Shown one piece after another: positions 51,740 through 60,626 of a DNA stretch of 64,000 nucleotides. The stretch spans positions 42,402-106,401 of the forward strand of contig NZ_GG749283.1 in the NCBI RefSeq assembly GCF_000160555.1, written 5' to 3'. How positions within the stretch are numbered: the stretch's first letter is position 1; each line of letters begins with the position of its first letter. Origin of the DNA: Centipeda noxia ATCC 43541 (GTDB taxonomy: Bacteria > Bacillota > Negativicutes > Selenomonadales > Selenomonadaceae). The position numbers were made by a program, and so were the translations under genes. The notes under the pieces were generated by a model. That model searched no databases. It was not told the DNA's origin and saw nothing but the letters and a program-made list of their open reading frames with translations.

Positions 51740-53503
51740 CTATTCCGTTTTTTCGGTTTGGATACGGCGTCCGGACGGATCTTTTTCACCCTTCTTCGTA
51801 TCTCCGTTCTTCGTATCCTTCCCCTTTGTATTTCCGGAGGATTTTTTCCCGCTCGAAACGACGAGACGCACAGAGCTTCCTGCATCCACCTCAGTTCCGG
51901 CCGCAGGCGACTGACTGACGACTGTTCCGGCTGCCTGTGTGCTTTCCTGCTCCGATGTCCCGCCGACACTCAGGCTGCTGCCTTCGATTATCGTCCGTGC
52001 GCGATCAACAGGCACGCCCTTCACATCGGGAACAGAGACTTTTTTGATCTTCTGTCCCTTGCTGACGGTAATATCCACAGTCTGCCCCTTGCTGATGCGC
52101 GTCCCGCTGCGCGGATCCTGGGAGATAACCGTCCCGCTGTCCTCATCGGAGAATGTCTCATAGGCAGAACCGAGCCGGAGCCCCATCTGCTGCAGCTTGT
52201 CGATCGCATCCGATTGGTTGAGTCCGCGCAGATTGGGCATCTCGAGTTCTTCTCCGCCCTTGCTGACATAGATCGTGATTGCCCGTTCTTCTTTGACCAT
52301 CGTGCCTGCCTCCGGCGTCTGAGATACGACGACCCCCACCGGCACCGATGCGTCATACGTCTCTGCAACCGTGACGCGCAGATGCTGATCTTCGAGGATC
52401 TGGCGCGCGAGAGTCATCTGCTTGCCCGTCACATCGGGAACCGTGATCTCAACGGAACTCCAGAATTTGCCGAAACTCAAGAAGAATCCCGTAAAAAATC
52501 CCAACAGAAGAATGAGCAGCAGCCCGAACTTAAATTTCTTCGTGCGAAAGAAGGGGCGCTCCTCTCCTTCCTGCGGAACTGCATCCTCCTCCGCCTCAGC
52601 GAGTGCGCCGATCTCCTGTGCCTCCACCGGCGTCAAGACGCGTGTCGCATCGGGATCAAACGCCGGCAGAGCCTCCGTATCGCTGCGCATCATCTGCTCT
52701 GCCCGAACGATATCCTGAACGAGCATGCTGCTGTCCGGGCGCTGTGCTGGATCCTTCGCCATCATCCGCGTTACGAGGGCCTCTACGACAGGAGGTATGC
52801 CGGGGGCAATCATATGCAGCGGCTGAGGATCCTCTTCAAGATGTTTGCGTGCGATGCTCACTGCCGTGTTGCCGTCAAACGGAATCCGCCCTGAGAGGAT
52901 CTCATAGAGAAGAACGCCCAGCGAATAAACGTCCGATTTCGGCGTAATCATCGTACCGCGTGCCTGCTCCGGAGAAAAATAGTGCACCGACCCCATGATA
53001 TTATCATTGTAAGTCATTGTAGACTCGGTAACCGCGCGCGCAATGCCGAAATCCGCCACCTTCACGTTTCCGTCCGGCATAACGAGGATGTTGTGCGGCT
53101 TGATATCGCAGTGCACAAGGTTATTCGCATGCGCTTGGGCGAGGGCGCCCGCGATCTGGCGGGCAATCTGGAGCGCCTGCGGGACGGGGACCGGCCCCTC
53201 CTCCTTGATGCGCTCTTTCAGCGTGCGTCCCGGAACATATTCCATAACGATATAATGGCGTCCCTCAGCGACGCCGACATCGTAGACATTGACGATGTTC
53301 GGATGCGTAATGCGCGCCGCCGCTTTCGCCTCCCGCTGAAAACGCGTGATAAATTCCGTATCGTTCTCATACTGCTGATGGAGAATCTTAACGGCGACGG
53401 TGCGCTCCAAAAGTTGGTCCTTTGCTCGATAGACATCTGCCATGCCCCCGCTGCCCACCAGCGCTTCCAGCGCGTAGCGTCCATCCAAGACACGCTCAAC
53501 CAT
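51740..53503 (-). CDS. prkC: PASTA-domain serine/threonine protein kinase (PrkC/PknB type)
   Basis: This membrane kinase senses peptidoglycan fragments or lipid II and phosphorylates cell-wall and translation proteins. The 587-residue product has a kinase domain with GSGGMADVY, Lys39 in AVKIL, catalytic HCDIKPHN (Asp133) and DFG (151-153). One transmembrane helix lies near 326-345 (FGLLLILLLGFFTGFFLSF). Three PASTA repeats follow, beginning ITVPDVTGKQ, LEMPNLRGLN and VSVPDVKGVP, and then a Lys/Gly/Ser-rich tail. The ATG at 53503 follows AGGAGG. The matching phosphatase and FHA proteins lie upstream in the same run. Confidence 0.95.
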   Translation of the reverse strand: MVERVLDGRYALEALVGSGGMADVYRAKDQLLERTVAVKILHQQYENDTEFITRFQREAKAAARITHPNIVNVYDVGVAEGRHYIVMEYVPGRTLKERIKEEGPVPVPQALQIARQIAGALAQAHANNLVHCDIKPHNILVMPDGNVKVADFGIARAVTESTMTYNDNIMGSVHYFSPEQARGTMITPKSDVYSLGVLLYEILSGRIPFDGNTAVSIARKHLEEDPQPLHMIAPGIPPVVEALVTRMMAKDPAQRPDSSMLVQDIVRAEQMMRSDTEALPAFDPDATRVLTPVEAQEIGALAEAEEDAVPQEGEERPFFRTKKFKFGLLLILLLGFFTGFFLSFGKFWSSVEITVPDVTGKQMTLARQILEDQHLRVTVAETYDASVPVGVVVSQTPEAGTMVKEERAITIYVSKGGEELEMPNLRGLNQSDAIDKLQQMGLRLGSAYETFSDEDSGTVISQDPRSGTRISKGQTVDITVSKGQKIKKVSVPDVKGVPVDRARTIIEGSSLSVGGTSEQESTQAAGTVVSQSPAAGTEVDAGSSVRLVVSSGKKSSGNTKGKDTKNGDTKKGEKDPSGRRIQTEKTE

Positions 53504-53564
53504 GATCGTTCCTCCTAACGCCTCTGCCATGCACTCTGCCTGAGGTCTCTATCATAAAAGGGCT

Positions 53565-54968
53565 TCAGCCCTCAAAATAAGCTCTGATAATCTGACGCGC
53601 AATTCCTGCCGCCGCTCTGCCGCCGAAACCGCCTTCTTCTACGAGAACGGCCAGCACGATTTTGCGGCCGCCTCGCTCCGCCGAGCCGATGAACCATGCG
53701 TGATCCGTTCCGCTCGTATTCTCCGCTGTACCGGTTTTTCCCGTGACACGCACGCCCGCGACATCTGCCGCCGTTCCGGTGCCCGCCGCAACAACATCCG
53801 CCATGTAGCCGTCGATAAGCGCTGCACGCTCCGCTGTCGTTGCCGTTCTCCATACAGAGGGATCAGCTTCATAAAGCACCGTCCCCTCCGGCGTCAAAAC
53901 GGCATCCACAAGATACGGGCGCATGATGTGTCCGCCATTGGCAAATGCATCGGCAACAAGTGCCATCTGCAGCGGTGTAACGAGCAGTTGTCCCTGTCCG
54001 ATGCCGGTCTGCGCAATTTCCCCATCTGTGAGTTTGCCGAAGTCCGGCACATGAGCCGCCGTCATAGCAATCTCCGGAGAGGCAAGCTCCTCTCCGACGC
54101 CAAAGCGGGAGAATGCGCTTGACAGCCCGCTTCCGCCAAGCCGCAGGGCCAGCGTGGCAAATGTGACGTTGCAGGATTCGCGCAGTGCATCGGAGAGACG
54201 CAGCTTTCCATGTGCCTCCCCGTGACTCTCGTGCAGCACGTAATCCGTACCGATTGCGAGTTCGCCCGTACAGGTGAAAACCTCGTCCGGATTGGTTGCA
54301 CCCGCCGCGAGTGCGGCATCGGCAATGAGCGTCTTAAACGTCGATCCAGGCGGGTAGAGGCCCTGGACGGCGCGGTTGAGAAGCGGGCTGTCCGCACGTG
54401 CGGAGAGTTCATTCCACTGCGCTTCCGCTGCCGAAGGGTCAAATGACGGTGCACTCACCATCGTGAGCACGCCCCCTGTCGCAGCATCGAGGACGACCAC
54501 AGCGCCGCGATGCGTGCCGAGCGCGTTCCACGCAACTTTTGAGAGCGATGCATCAACGGTCAGGCGGACATCATACCCTGCATCCGAACGCAGAAGGGTC
54601 CGAAGCGGCCCCACCCGCGCCGCATCTGTCGTAACACCGCTGAGTTCCAGGCCCTCCGTCTGCTCAATGCCCGTCGCGCCATAGCGCTCTGTCAGATACC
54701 CTGTTACCGGCGCGAGAATGCGCCCATACGGGTAGGAGCGTACGCCTTCCGCGGAGCTCTCGGCAAGGATATGCCCCGCGTGATCGAATACGCGTCCTCG
54801 ACGAATGTCCTTCTCCATCAGCACCGTCCTCGTATTGAGCGGATGCGCCGCGAGCTCCGCACCATCCCAAACGCTCAGCTTCGCAAGATAGAGTATCTGG
54901 ACGGCAATGAGACCAAGCAGGAAAGCCGCGGCGACGGCGATGTGCTTGCGAATTTTCCGATCAGCCAT
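53565..54968 (-). CDS. pbpA: Penicillin-binding protein 2-like transpeptidase (PbpA type)
   Basis: This is a class B penicillin-binding protein that cross-links peptidoglycan. The 467-residue protein has one N-terminal membrane helix (HIAVAAAFLLGLIAVQILYL) and a dimerisation domain with RRGRVFDHAGHILA. The transpeptidase domain has Ser209 in PPGSTFK, the SCN triad at 265-267 and KTG at 411-413. Its ATG overlaps the end of ftsW, so the glycosyltransferase and transpeptidase are coupled. It is shorter than FtsI and lacks a PASTA tail, resembling the PbpA of actinobacterial kinase clusters. Confidence 0.93.
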   Translation of the reverse strand: MADRKIRKHIAVAAAFLLGLIAVQILYLAKLSVWDGAELAAHPLNTRTVLMEKDIRRGRVFDHAGHILAESSAEGVRSYPYGRILAPVTGYLTERYGATGIEQTEGLELSGVTTDAARVGPLRTLLRSDAGYDVRLTVDASLSKVAWNALGTHRGAVVVLDAATGGVLTMVSAPSFDPSAAEAQWNELSARADSPLLNRAVQGLYPPGSTFKTLIADAALAAGATNPDEVFTCTGELAIGTDYVLHESHGEAHGKLRLSDALRESCNVTFATLALRLGGSGLSSAFSRFGVGEELASPEIAMTAAHVPDFGKLTDGEIAQTGIGQGQLLVTPLQMALVADAFANGGHIMRPYLVDAVLTPEGTVLYEADPSVWRTATTAERAALIDGYMADVVAAGTGTAADVAGVRVTGKTGTAENTSGTDHAWFIGSAERGGRKIVLAVLVEEGGFGGRAAAGIARQIIRAYFEG

Positions 54969-56235
54969 CTGCCGCCCCCCGGGACGTTCCCGACAATGCC
55001 GTCAGAATGCCGACGAGGATAAAACTTGCCGCCATCGAACTCCCGCCGTAACTAACGAACGGCAGGGTGATCCCGGTGAGCGGCAGAAGTTTCGTCACAC
55101 CCGCCGTGATGATAAACGCCTGCAGCAGGAGACTTGCAGCACATCCCGCCGCAAGCAGCGACTCCTGCGCCCGCGGCAGTCCCATCGCAATGCGGCTGCC
55201 GCGCCAGAAGAGCAGCGCATAGCCCATGAGGACAAGAACCGCCCCGAGCAGGCCGAACTCCTCGGCAATCGCCGCAAAGATGAAGTCCGTATGCACCTCG
55301 GGAATAAGATGCGGATGTCCCTCCGCAAATCCCGTTCCCCAAACGCCGCCTGTGCCGATGGCAAAGAGTGACTGTACAACCTGGTAAGACATCCCGTTCG
55401 GGTCAGCCCACGGATGCAGCCAGATATCAAAGCGCACGCGGACGTGTCCGAAGAGCGCATAGCTCGCTGCCGCCGCGATGAGGATAAAGAGCCCCGCGAG
55501 GAACACATAGGATTTGCGCCCCGTCCCCATATAGGTCATGAGCACCGCCATCCCGAAAAAGAGAAGTGCCGATCCGAGATCGCGCGCAATGACAAACATC
55601 AATACGGAGAGTCCCCAGAGCGCGATGAGAGGAGCGATGAAACGCACCGGCGGCAGATGCAGGAAGAGTACGCGCCGCGCCGGCAGCGTCAGCACGGCAA
55701 GGTGATCGGCAAGGTATGCCGCAAGAAAGAAGATGAGCAAAATCTTGCCGAACTCCGAAGGCTGCATGGAAAAAGAACCGAATACAAGCCAGTTCTTATT
55801 CCCCCCGATACTCACTCCAAAGAGAAGCGGCAGGAGGAGAATGACCGTTGTCGCAATGCCCAGCACATAGGGATAGTCGAGGAGACGCCGCAAACGCTCC
55901 CACAGGAGCACCACAGCTCCCCAGAGGACGATGCCGACACACGCCCATCGCAGCTGCGCGGCGAACAGCTCCGGCTTCAGGCGCGCGATCTCCGCAAGGC
56001 CTACGGCAAGCAGCACGTAGGAGAGGCCGAGCGGAACACAGTCAAGCTTCCGCTGCAGCGTGATCACATAGCTGGCGGCAGCGCATGCGAGGAGGAGAAG
56101 GAGCCACGGCAGATACGGCGTATCCGTGTGCCAGTCAAACAGCCAGCCGGGCTGTCCGGCCCCTTTCTTCAGCAGGAGAACGCCAAGTGCGCAGAAGAGG
56201 AAGCAGACAGGCGCGATTTTCAGTCCCTGTGTCAT
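54961..56235 (-). CDS. FtsW/RodA/SpoVE-family peptidoglycan glycosyltransferase
   Basis: This SEDS protein polymerises lipid II, working with a class B PBP. The 424-residue membrane protein has about ten transmembrane helices. SEDS motifs are SFSMQPSEFGKILLIFFLAA, VIARDLGSALLFFGMAVLM, the aspartate in the large loop (RFDIWLHPWADP) and GITLPFVSYGGSSM. It overlaps prpC upstream and pbpA downstream. Whether it serves division or elongation cannot be decided from sequence; the kinase-linked context resembles the RodA/PbpA pair of actinobacteria. Confidence 0.93.
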   Translation of the reverse strand: MTQGLKIAPVCFLFCALGVLLLKKGAGQPGWLFDWHTDTPYLPWLLLLLACAAASYVITLQRKLDCVPLGLSYVLLAVGLAEIARLKPELFAAQLRWACVGIVLWGAVVLLWERLRRLLDYPYVLGIATTVILLLPLLFGVSIGGNKNWLVFGSFSMQPSEFGKILLIFFLAAYLADHLAVLTLPARRVLFLHLPPVRFIAPLIALWGLSVLMFVIARDLGSALLFFGMAVLMTYMGTGRKSYVFLAGLFILIAAAASYALFGHVRVRFDIWLHPWADPNGMSYQVVQSLFAIGTGGVWGTGFAEGHPHLIPEVHTDFIFAAIAEEFGLLGAVLVLMGYALLFWRGSRIAMGLPRAQESLLAAGCAASLLLQAFIITAGVTKLLPLTGITLPFVSYGGSSMAASFILVGILTALSGTSRGAADG

Positions 56236-56948
56236 GATGCTTCATAGGCAAGGGCAATCGCTGTGATATTGTCTTTGCCGCCCTCCGCGAGCGCCCGCTC
56301 CACCATACGATCAGCAACGCCCGCAAACCTGTTGTCTCCGAGCAGTACCGAGAGATCCTCATCTGAGACCATATTGGTCAGCCCGTCTGTGGCGAGCAAA
56401 AGGCGGTCGCCATTCTCGAGAGAAAAGGAATCCCCGTCGACATGAAGACGTTCCTCTATCCCGACGGCACGCAGGAGAAGATTCTTGCGCGGATGGTGCT
56501 GCGCCTCCGCCTCACTCAGCTCACCGCGGGAGACCAGCTCCTCCACATAGGAGTGATCCCGCGAGACCTGCCGAAAGACGCCGCGCCGCAAAAGATAGAG
56601 ACGGCTGTCCCCGACATGGGCATAATGCGCTGTCCGCGCCTGTTCGTCAATATGGAGAACCGTAGCTGTGGACCCCATTCCCTCATAGGAAGGATTTTCC
56701 TCAGAGGCCTCCAGTACCTGCTGGTTTGCGCGCAGAACGGCGCTCTGCAGCGTCGCCGCATCAATTGCTTCTGCCGCATTTGCCATATCGCGTACTGCAG
56801 CGACCACCATACGGCTCGCCACCTCGCCCGCCGCATGCCCGCCAAGCCCGTCCGCTACCACATAAACGGATGGAGAGAACACACCGTAGCTGTCCTCATT
56901 CGATGTCCGCACATGTCCGATGTCCGATGCGCTCGAAACCTCTATCAT
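56232..56948 (-). CDS. prpC: PP2C-family protein phosphatase (PrpC/Stp type)
   Basis: PrpC removes phosphate from targets of the PASTA kinase. The 238-residue protein has the PP2C metal-binding motifs: DIGHVRTSNEDSYG, VVADGLGGHAAGE, AHVGDSRLYLL, LLLATDGLTNMV and GGKDNITAIAL. All catalytic aspartates are present. The ATG at 56948 follows GAGAGGT and gives the family N-terminus MIEVSSASDIGHVR. It lies four bases after fhaB. Confidence 0.95.
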   Translation of the reverse strand: MIEVSSASDIGHVRTSNEDSYGVFSPSVYVVADGLGGHAAGEVASRMVVAAVRDMANAAEAIDAATLQSAVLRANQQVLEASEENPSYEGMGSTATVLHIDEQARTAHYAHVGDSRLYLLRRGVFRQVSRDHSYVEELVSRGELSEAEAQHHPRKNLLLRAVGIEERLHVDGDSFSLENGDRLLLATDGLTNMVSDEDLSVLLGDNRFAGVADRMVERALAEGGKDNITAIALAYEAS

Positions 56949-56952
56949 GTAA

Positions 56953-57396
56953 TTACCTCTCAAACCGCAGGGCAACCCCACCGATGCGCAGAACATCGCC
57001 CGGACGCAGATACGCCCGCCCCGCTAAAAGTCCGTCATTTAGATAGGTGTGATTGCGGCTGCCCAAATCCTCCGCAATATATGCATTCTCTCTCTGATAG
57101 ATTAATACATGATGATGTGATACAAAATTATCCGCCAGGACAATATCGTTGTCCTCGCTCCGCCCGATTGAAAGCTCCTGCCCCACAGGAAATCGTCGGC
57201 CCGCAATCCCCTCTCCCGCTACAACAAGCAGGGATGCTGCGCCTGCAGGCTGTTCCTTCGGCTGCGCTGCCTCTTTTAGATCGCTGCGCAGCGTGCGAAA
57301 CATCATGCTGCCAAGGCGTACGACCGCATAGGCGAGCCAGAGGAGGGCGCCGTATTCGAGCGCAACGCGCAGCACCTTAAGTGTGATCGCCGGCAT
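56953..57396 (-). CDS. FHA-domain protein with N-terminal membrane anchor (FhaB/FipA-like)
   Basis: The 147-residue product has one transmembrane helix (VALEYGALLWLAYAVVRLG, about 9-28), a linker, and a C-terminal FHA domain (about 65-147). The domain reads SIGRSEDNDIVL, NFVSHHHVLIY, DLGSRNHTYLN, with the phosphothreonine-binding Arg and Ser. It would dock phosphorylated proteins at the membrane. The ATG at 57396 overlaps the upstream stop by one base. The layout matches FhaB of actinobacteria. Confidence 0.87.
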   Translation of the reverse strand: MPAITLKVLRVALEYGALLWLAYAVVRLGSMMFRTLRSDLKEAAQPKEQPAGAASLLVVAGEGIAGRRFPVGQELSIGRSEDNDIVLADNFVSHHHVLIYQRENAYIAEDLGSRNHTYLNDGLLAGRAYLRPGDVLRIGGVALRFER

Positions 57397-58142
57397 CACA
57401 GCACCTCATAGCGCAGCGCTGTCGTGCCGAACCGTATTTCGTCTCCGTCGCACAGACGCTGCACTTCTATGCGGGCGCCGTTCACGAAGCTGCCATTGCG
57501 GCTCTGAGCATCATAAAGTGTATGCCGATGCGACTCGTAGGAGATCCATGCCTGCACACGAGAGATATTCGAGTCCGTGAGGATGAACTCGTTGCGCGGC
57601 ATCCGCCCCATATAGATTTTGCGCTCACCAAGATGCACAGAAACGCCTTCATCCGCTCCGTTGAGAACCGTAAGCGCAGCAAGTTCGTGCTCCGGCGGGA
57701 GATTCAGACAGCGGGCCTCCGTCAGCGAGGGCCGCTCGAGGACGATCGTCTGCGCCGTCGCATCACAGGATGCGTCCGCATCATGCTCGGATACAGATTC
57801 CCGCTGGATATGCACAGTGAGCTGATAGGTACCTGCGCGCAGAGCGGTATCGTGCGCAAAACAGATGCTGAGCTTTCCTTCCATCGTGAGATCGGCACGT
57901 ATGATGTACTTCTTGAGCGCCGTTCCGAGTTCGTCTGCCACGCGGTGCGAACAGAGGCGCTGATAGTCCTCCGTTCCGAGGGAGATGACATAGGCGTTTG
58001 CGAGACTGCTGTCCGCACTCTGCTTCTTTGCCTCCTTCTCGAGGCCTTTGACAAGTTCAACAGGCTCCAAGTGACTGCTGAACTTTCGATTGAAAAAACC
58101 CTCGATATGCTCTCCCAGAAAAGATTCCACGCGATCGATCAT
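57396..58142 (-). CDS. DUF3662 and FHA domain protein (FhaA-like)
   Basis: The 248-residue protein has an N-terminal DUF3662 domain: MIDRVESFLGEHIEGFFNRK, EPVELVKGLEKEAKK and AYVISLGTEDYQRL. A middle linker follows, then a C-terminal FHA domain (IYMGRMPRNEFILTDSNISR, QAWISYESHRHTLYDAQSRN, GSFVNG). This is the architecture of mycobacterial FhaA, which binds cell-wall proteins phosphorylated by PknB. The ATG at 58142 follows AAAGGAGAG. It leads the signalling block fhaA-fhaB-prpC-ftsW-pbpA-prkC. Confidence 0.9.
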   Translation of the reverse strand: MIDRVESFLGEHIEGFFNRKFSSHLEPVELVKGLEKEAKKQSADSSLANAYVISLGTEDYQRLCSHRVADELGTALKKYIIRADLTMEGKLSICFAHDTALRAGTYQLTVHIQRESVSEHDADASCDATAQTIVLERPSLTEARCLNLPPEHELAALTVLNGADEGVSVHLGERKIYMGRMPRNEFILTDSNISRVQAWISYESHRHTLYDAQSRNGSFVNGARIEVQRLCDGDEIRFGTTALRYEVL

Positions 58143-58167
58143 CGTGTAATGCTCTCCTTTGGTTGTG

Positions 58168-58192
58168 GGAATCACTGATTATCCGTGATTCC
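58168..58192 (-). other. Leader hairpin before the fhaA block
   Basis: On the minus strand GGAATCAC, nine bases and GTGATTCC form a perfect 8-bp stem ending 25 bases before the fhaA ATG. There is no T-tract. A TATGAT about 35 bases upstream could be a -10, but its -35 is weak. The hairpin could stabilise or regulate the message. Confidence 0.45.
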
Positions 58193-58242
58193 TATGAATC
58201 AGACTTAACAATTCCTATATCATAGCATAAAAGCATGAAAAT

Positions 58243-59283
58243 TTACAGTCCTGCTTCCATGAGACGATTGCGAAGCTGCCCGCATGCGGCCTGAATGTCT
58301 GTTCCCATCTCGCGGCGCAGGGTCGCCGTAATGTGCCGCTGCGCAAGAATTTTTTGAAAGCGCCGGATCGCAGCTTTATCCGGACGGAAAAGGCTGCGTT
58401 CCGCCACTGGGTTGATCGGAATGAGGTTCACGCTTGCCAGCTGTCCCCTGAGGAGCTTCGCCAGCTGTTCCGCATCGCGCGGTCCGTCGTTTACATCACG
58501 AATCAAAATATACTCATAGGTCACGCGCCGCTTCGTCCTCTCTGCATAAAAGCAAGCTGCACGCAGGACATCAGCAAGTGGATACATGCGGTTGACCGGC
58601 ATAATCTCAGAGCGCAGTTCCTCCGTCGGCGCATGAAGGGAAATCGAGAGCGAGATGGGAATGCCCTCTTCCGCCAGACGTTCAATACCGGGAACAATCC
58701 CTGAAGTCGAGAGTGTAATTCCGCGATAGCTGAGCCCGATCGTATAGTCCTCATGCAGGAGCCGTAGCGCCGCAACCACATTATCATAGTTCTCCAGTGG
58801 CTCACCGGAACCCATGACGACAATCGTATCGACATGCCCCCCCTCCGCACGCAGAAAATCCGCAATGCCGATCACCTGCGCCGCAATCTCCCCCGCAGTC
58901 AGATTGCGCTGCAGCCCGTTCAGCGTAGACGCACAGAACGCGCAGCCCATCCGACAGCCTGCCTGCGTCGAGACGCAGACACTGTTGCCGTACGCATGCC
59001 GCATGAGCACCGTCTCCGCCGTCTGCCCATCGGCAAATTCGTAGAGCAGCTTGATCGTCGCTCCGTCAGCGGAGTGCAGACGCGAGATCACCGCGGGGCG
59101 CTCGATGGAAAAAATCTCAGCCAGCCGCGCGCGCAGTTCCTTGGGCAGATTATCCATGGCATGCAAAGAGACCGCTCCACGCTGATACATCCATCGAACG
59201 ATCTGATCTGCGCGAAAGCGGGGAATCTGATGTTCCCGAAGCGAGGCGGCAAGCGCCTCCTTTGTCCAGCCGAAAATATTCAT
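58243..59283 (-). CDS. rlmN: Dual-specificity 23S rRNA/tRNA adenine-C2 methyltransferase RlmN
   Basis: RlmN is a radical SAM enzyme that methylates A2503 of 23S rRNA and A37 of some tRNAs. The 346-residue protein binds a 4Fe-4S cluster through Cys110, Cys114 and Cys117 (CRMGCAFC). It has VMGSGEPLENYDNV and GIVPGIERLAEEGIPISLSI in the barrel and ends with the catalytic cysteine region ADIQAACGQLR-like DIQAACGQL. Its ATG overlaps the rsmB stop, a common arrangement. Confidence 0.97.
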   Translation of the reverse strand: MNIFGWTKEALAASLREHQIPRFRADQIVRWMYQRGAVSLHAMDNLPKELRARLAEIFSIERPAVISRLHSADGATIKLLYEFADGQTAETVLMRHAYGNSVCVSTQAGCRMGCAFCASTLNGLQRNLTAGEIAAQVIGIADFLRAEGGHVDTIVVMGSGEPLENYDNVVAALRLLHEDYTIGLSYRGITLSTSGIVPGIERLAEEGIPISLSISLHAPTEELRSEIMPVNRMYPLADVLRAACFYAERTKRRVTYEYILIRDVNDGPRDAEQLAKLLRGQLASVNLIPINPVAERSLFRPDKAAIRRFQKILAQRHITATLRREMGTDIQAACGQLRNRLMEAGL

Positions 59284-60626
59284 AGGCGCCTCATGCGGGC
59301 GATGAAGAACCCGTCCGGACCATCCGTCTCCGGCATAATCTGAACCATCTGCTCCGAGCGTTTTTTACCGGGAAGAAAGGCACCTGTCTCCTCAAGGGAA
59401 AAGTCCGGATGCGTCTTTAGAAAATGCTCAACCACCGCTGTATTCTCACAGTCCTCCATCGTACAGGTGCTGTATACCAGAACGCCGCCCTTTCTGACCG
59501 TCTGCGCCGCGCTCGCAAGGATCTCGCGTTGGAGCGGCGGCAGTGTCTTGCGGTCCGAGGCGCTCTTGCGCCAGCGCGCATCAGGCTTGCGGCGCAGAAC
59601 GCCGAGTCCGGAGCACGGCGCATCAACGAGCACGCGGTCGGCCTGCTCCTTGTAATGCGCGCCGATCTCCCGCGCGTCGAGTACGGCAGCCTCAATGATC
59701 GAGATGCCGAGCCGCTTTGCGTTGCGTTCGATGCGTCGGATTTTCTCCTCATAGATGTCAAATGCCAAGATGCGCCCGCAATTCTCCATCCGCTGCGCAA
59801 TGTGCGTCGTCTTTCCGCCCGGTGCGGCACAGGCATCAATCACGGTCATGCCCGGCTCAGGCGCGAGCACATGCGTCACAAGCATGGAACTCTCATCCTG
59901 TACCTGCGCAAGGCCCTCGTGCAGAGGCGCGAGCACGTTCAGTGCTCCATGCGCGCGCAGGATGACGCCTTCGGGCACCCATGCAGATGTACGTGCCTTC
60001 ACGCCCGCTGCCTTAAATTTCTCAATCAGCTGCGTACGCGAAATGCGCAGCGTATTCGTCCGCACGGAGAGCGGCGCACTCGTATTATTGCAGCGGCAGA
60101 GTGCCTCTGCGCGCTCATAGCCATAGGCGCGCACCCAACGCTCCGTCATCCACAGAGGATGCTGCTCGCGCAGCGCCAGTGACCGCGCATCGCGCCCCTT
60201 TGGGAGCGCCGCACGCTCCGGCTCGCGCAGAGCCGTTCGGAGCACGCCGTTGACGAATGAGGCTGCCCCTCTGCGCCCATATTTTTTTGCAAGTTCCACC
60301 GCCGTATTGCACGCAGCGGATACGGGAATTTTATCCATAAAAAAGATCTGATAGAAGCCCAGCCGCAGGAGCGTACGAATAGCCGGCTGAGCTTTCCTCA
60401 GATCCGATACGTACTTTCCGATCATGTAGTCAATCGTATCGCCCGCCTTGACGACACCGTAGACCAGTTCTGTCAGGAATCGGCGGTCCCGCTCCGTCGG
60501 CCGTGCCGCACGCAGTGTCTCCGCAAGTGCGACATTGGCATAGGCGCCCGCACCGTGCACCCGCAGAATCGTCTGCATGGCCAGCTCGCGTACACGGTCG
60601 ATTTTATCCTCACGATAGTTCTGCAT
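59280..60626 (-). CDS. rsmB: 16S rRNA m5C967 methyltransferase RsmB (Sun)
   Basis: RsmB methylates C967 of 16S rRNA. The 448-residue product has an N-terminal NusB-like RNA-binding domain (about 10-145) and a methyltransferase domain. The methyltransferase has the SAM site VIDACAAPGGKTTHIAQ, DAPCSGLGVLRRKPD and the catalytic cysteine in VYSTCTMEDCENT. The ATG at 60626 overlaps the stop of the DUF116 gene and is preceded by GGAGAAGGG. The upstream open frame is not family-like. Confidence 0.96.
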   Translation of the reverse strand: MQNYREDKIDRVRELAMQTILRVHGAGAYANVALAETLRAARPTERDRRFLTELVYGVVKAGDTIDYMIGKYVSDLRKAQPAIRTLLRLGFYQIFFMDKIPVSAACNTAVELAKKYGRRGAASFVNGVLRTALREPERAALPKGRDARSLALREQHPLWMTERWVRAYGYERAEALCRCNNTSAPLSVRTNTLRISRTQLIEKFKAAGVKARTSAWVPEGVILRAHGALNVLAPLHEGLAQVQDESSMLVTHVLAPEPGMTVIDACAAPGGKTTHIAQRMENCGRILAFDIYEEKIRRIERNAKRLGISIIEAAVLDAREIGAHYKEQADRVLVDAPCSGLGVLRRKPDARWRKSASDRKTLPPLQREILASAAQTVRKGGVLVYSTCTMEDCENTAVVEHFLKTHPDFSLEETGAFLPGKKRSEQMVQIMPETDGPDGFFIARMRRL

